From contig NZ_CALLVP010000094.1 of assembly GCF_938010505.1 (NCBI RefSeq), forward strand, positions 1 through 7,086: a DNA stretch of 7,086 nucleotides, read 5' to 3'. Source of the DNA: an uncultured Veillonella sp. Its GTDB lineage: Bacteria; Bacillota; Negativicutes; Veillonellales; Veillonellaceae. Shown one piece after another: positions 5,679 to 7,086 of the stretch; positions within the stretch are counted from its first letter, which is position 1; each line of letters begins with the position of its first letter. A program made the translations under genes and the position numbers. A model generated the notes under the pieces. That model did not search any database. It worked only from the letters and a program-made list of their open reading frames with translations, and was not told the origin of the DNA.

Positions 5679-7086
5679 ATGAGCAATCAAGAAAGAATGC
5701 CTTTTGTAGAGGCTTTAGAATCCTATAAAGATAAACATTTTATGCCCTTTCATACGCCAGGACATAAGATAGGTGGTGAAGCACCTAAATTATTAAAGGA
5801 CTGGATGGGGCTAGCGTTACCCTATGATTTAGGCGTTATGTATGCCTTAGATGATTTACATGAGCCCGAACGAGAGTTAAAAGAAGCGCAAGATTTAACG
5901 GCTGAACTATATGGCGCTGAGTACTGTTGGTTTTCAATTAATGGCACTACAGCTTTGATTGAAGCCATGATCATGGGCACTGTAGGTCCTGATGAATCTA
6001 TTATCATTCCTCGTGAGGCACATCGATCTGTCATTAGTGGCCTTGTCTTATCTGGGGCCAAACCAGTATATATGGACTGTAATTTTGATGAACGATGGGG
6101 TATTCCACTAGGTGTATCCCTAGTAAATGCAATCAAAACAATGGATGCACATCCTGAGGCAAAGGCAATTCTCTTGGTATATCCAAACTATTATGGCATA
6201 GGGGTAGATATTGTTAGTATTGTAAAAGAAGCTCATAAGCGGGGACTTATTGTTCTTGTTGATGAAGCTCATGGTCCTCATTTGCCGTTCTCTGAAAGGT
6301 TGCCTATAGAGGCTATAGAGGCTGGAGCAGATTTAGTGGCACAAAGTACACATAAATCTGTTGGCTCTTTGACACAAACATCTTGGCTATTAGGGCAAGG
6401 TAAAAGAATTAATAAGCGGCGTATCACGCAGATGCATCAAATGCTACAAAGTACGAGCCCAAACTATATTTTTCTGGCTTCCTTAGATATGGCGCGATAT
6501 CAATTAGCCACAGACGGTAAAGATTTAGTAAGTCGAGCAGTAGAGTTAAGCGCATATTTACGGGAGAAACTCAATAAAATTTCTGGTATTGCTACTATGG
6601 AATATACAGATATTCAAGAGACCATAATAAACTATGATTCTACTAAGGTGCTAATCGATGCAAAAGGCTTAGGTTTAACAGGTGTAGAATTTGAACACTT
6701 ATTGCGTAATCATCGTATCGAAGTGGAGTTAGTACAGGCAAATCATGTGTTAGTACTTATTACAATTGGTGACACTAAAGAATCTGTGGATATCCTTATT
6801 AAGGCTGTACGAGCTGTAAGTGATGACGTACTAAGAGATTCTTCAAAAATTAGAAACATAGATTTAGCGGGCTTATATGAACCTAGCAGCGAGTCCGCTT
6901 TGCTACCAGCGCCTCAAGTTCGTGTTACCCCTCGTAATGCCATGTATGCAAATCGTGAGCAAGTACCATTAAAAGAAGCAGTTCATCGCATTGCAGGAGA
7001 GACCATTGCTTATTATCCACCAGGTATTCCATGTGTAGCAGTAGGTGAAGAGATTAGTGACTCTGTGTTACAATATATAGAGAATC
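5679..7086 (+). CDS. Orn/Lys/Arg decarboxylase-family PLP enzyme (3' end outside window)
   Basis: A PLP-dependent enzyme of the aspartate-aminotransferase fold, of the short Bacillus SpeA/YaaO type. It probably decarboxylates arginine, lysine or ornithine to a polyamine or diamine. 469 codons are open and no stop is reached. Family members have about 480-490 residues, so little is missing. Start ATG 5679 has GAGG (5670-5673) 5 bases upstream and gives the usual N-terminus. Visible motifs are FHTPGHKIGG (24-33), DLGVMYALDDLHEP (50-63), the PLP-phosphate region SINGTTALIEAMI (86-98), IIPREAHRSV (109-118), VDEAHGPHLPF with D195 and H198 (194-204), and STHKSVGSLTQTSWL with the PLP lysine K226 (223-237). 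The C-terminal domain has RVTPRNAMYANREQVPL (415-431) and AYYPPGIP (444-451). Substrate choice cannot be read from these motifs. No promoter is evident between the preceding terminator and the start. Confidence 0.9.
   Translation, partial: MSNQERMPFVEALESYKDKHFMPFHTPGHKIGGEAPKLLKDWMGLALPYDLGVMYALDDLHEPERELKEAQDLTAELYGAEYCWFSINGTTALIEAMIMGTVGPDESIIIPREAHRSVISGLVLSGAKPVYMDCNFDERWGIPLGVSLVNAIKTMDAHPEAKAILLVYPNYYGIGVDIVSIVKEAHKRGLIVLVDEAHGPHLPFSERLPIEAIEAGADLVAQSTHKSVGSLTQTSWLLGQGKRINKRRITQMHQMLQSTSPNYIFLASLDMARYQLATDGKDLVSRAVELSAYLREKLNKISGIATMEYTDIQETIINYDSTKVLIDAKGLGLTGVEFEHLLRNHRIEVELVQANHVLVLITIGDTKESVDILIKAVRAVSDDVLRDSSKIRNIDLAGLYEPSSESALLPAPQVRVTPRNAMYANREQVPLKEAVHRIAGETIAYYPPGIPCVAVGEEISDSVLQYIEN

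Noticed and set aside
5822..6136. Minus-strand frame of 104 codons
   Set aside because: It is antisense to the conserved PLP-enzyme domain that is clearly read on the plus strand.

Overview
The window looks like a core-chromosome segment of an AT-rich Firmicute of the Negativicutes type, most probably Veillonella. This rests on the base composition (about 40% GC by eye), the Bacillus-like order purR-glmU-prs-pth, and the character of the proteins. The taxonomic call is inference, because no search could be run. All seven genes lie on the + strand. Five are complete, and the first and last are cut by the window edges.

Layout. 1-533 is the C-terminal half of an NhaA-type Na+/H+ antiporter, followed by a large nested hairpin with a T-run (551-631). 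796-1401 is a small exported protein with a peptidoglycan-binding domain and a 3D (three-aspartate) domain. It has its own promoter region, which contains a perfect 8+8 bp dyad, and a second large nested hairpin terminator (1406-1484). It therefore appears to be a separate transcription unit. 1629-2447 is the Gram-positive-type purine repressor PurR, preceded by two opposed PurBox-like sites and an extended -10 promoter. 2579-3952 is the bifunctional GlmU. 4079-5032 is PRPP synthetase (prs). 5043-5621 is peptidyl-tRNA hydrolase (pth), starting at TTG only 10 bases after prs. A strong terminator hairpin (5632-5667) follows. Only 11 bases later starts an Orn/Lys/Arg decarboxylase-family PLP enzyme (5679 onward), which runs off the window with about 469 codons visible.

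How the genes relate. Prs makes PRPP. PurR of this family senses PRPP and in turn probably controls its own promoter. GlmU supplies UDP-GlcNAc for peptidoglycan and lipopolysaccharide. The 3D protein probably acts on or binds peptidoglycan in the envelope. The decarboxylase probably makes a diamine or polyamine. That is notable because Veillonella peptidoglycan is known to carry covalently bound cadaverine or putrescine.

I see no mobile element, CRISPR array, tRNA or rRNA, and no clear sign of a new multi-gene system. The points most worth a second look are regulatory: the PurBox pair, the dyad upstream of the 3D gene, the two ~80-nt structured 3' ends, and the hairpin placed directly before the decarboxylase start.
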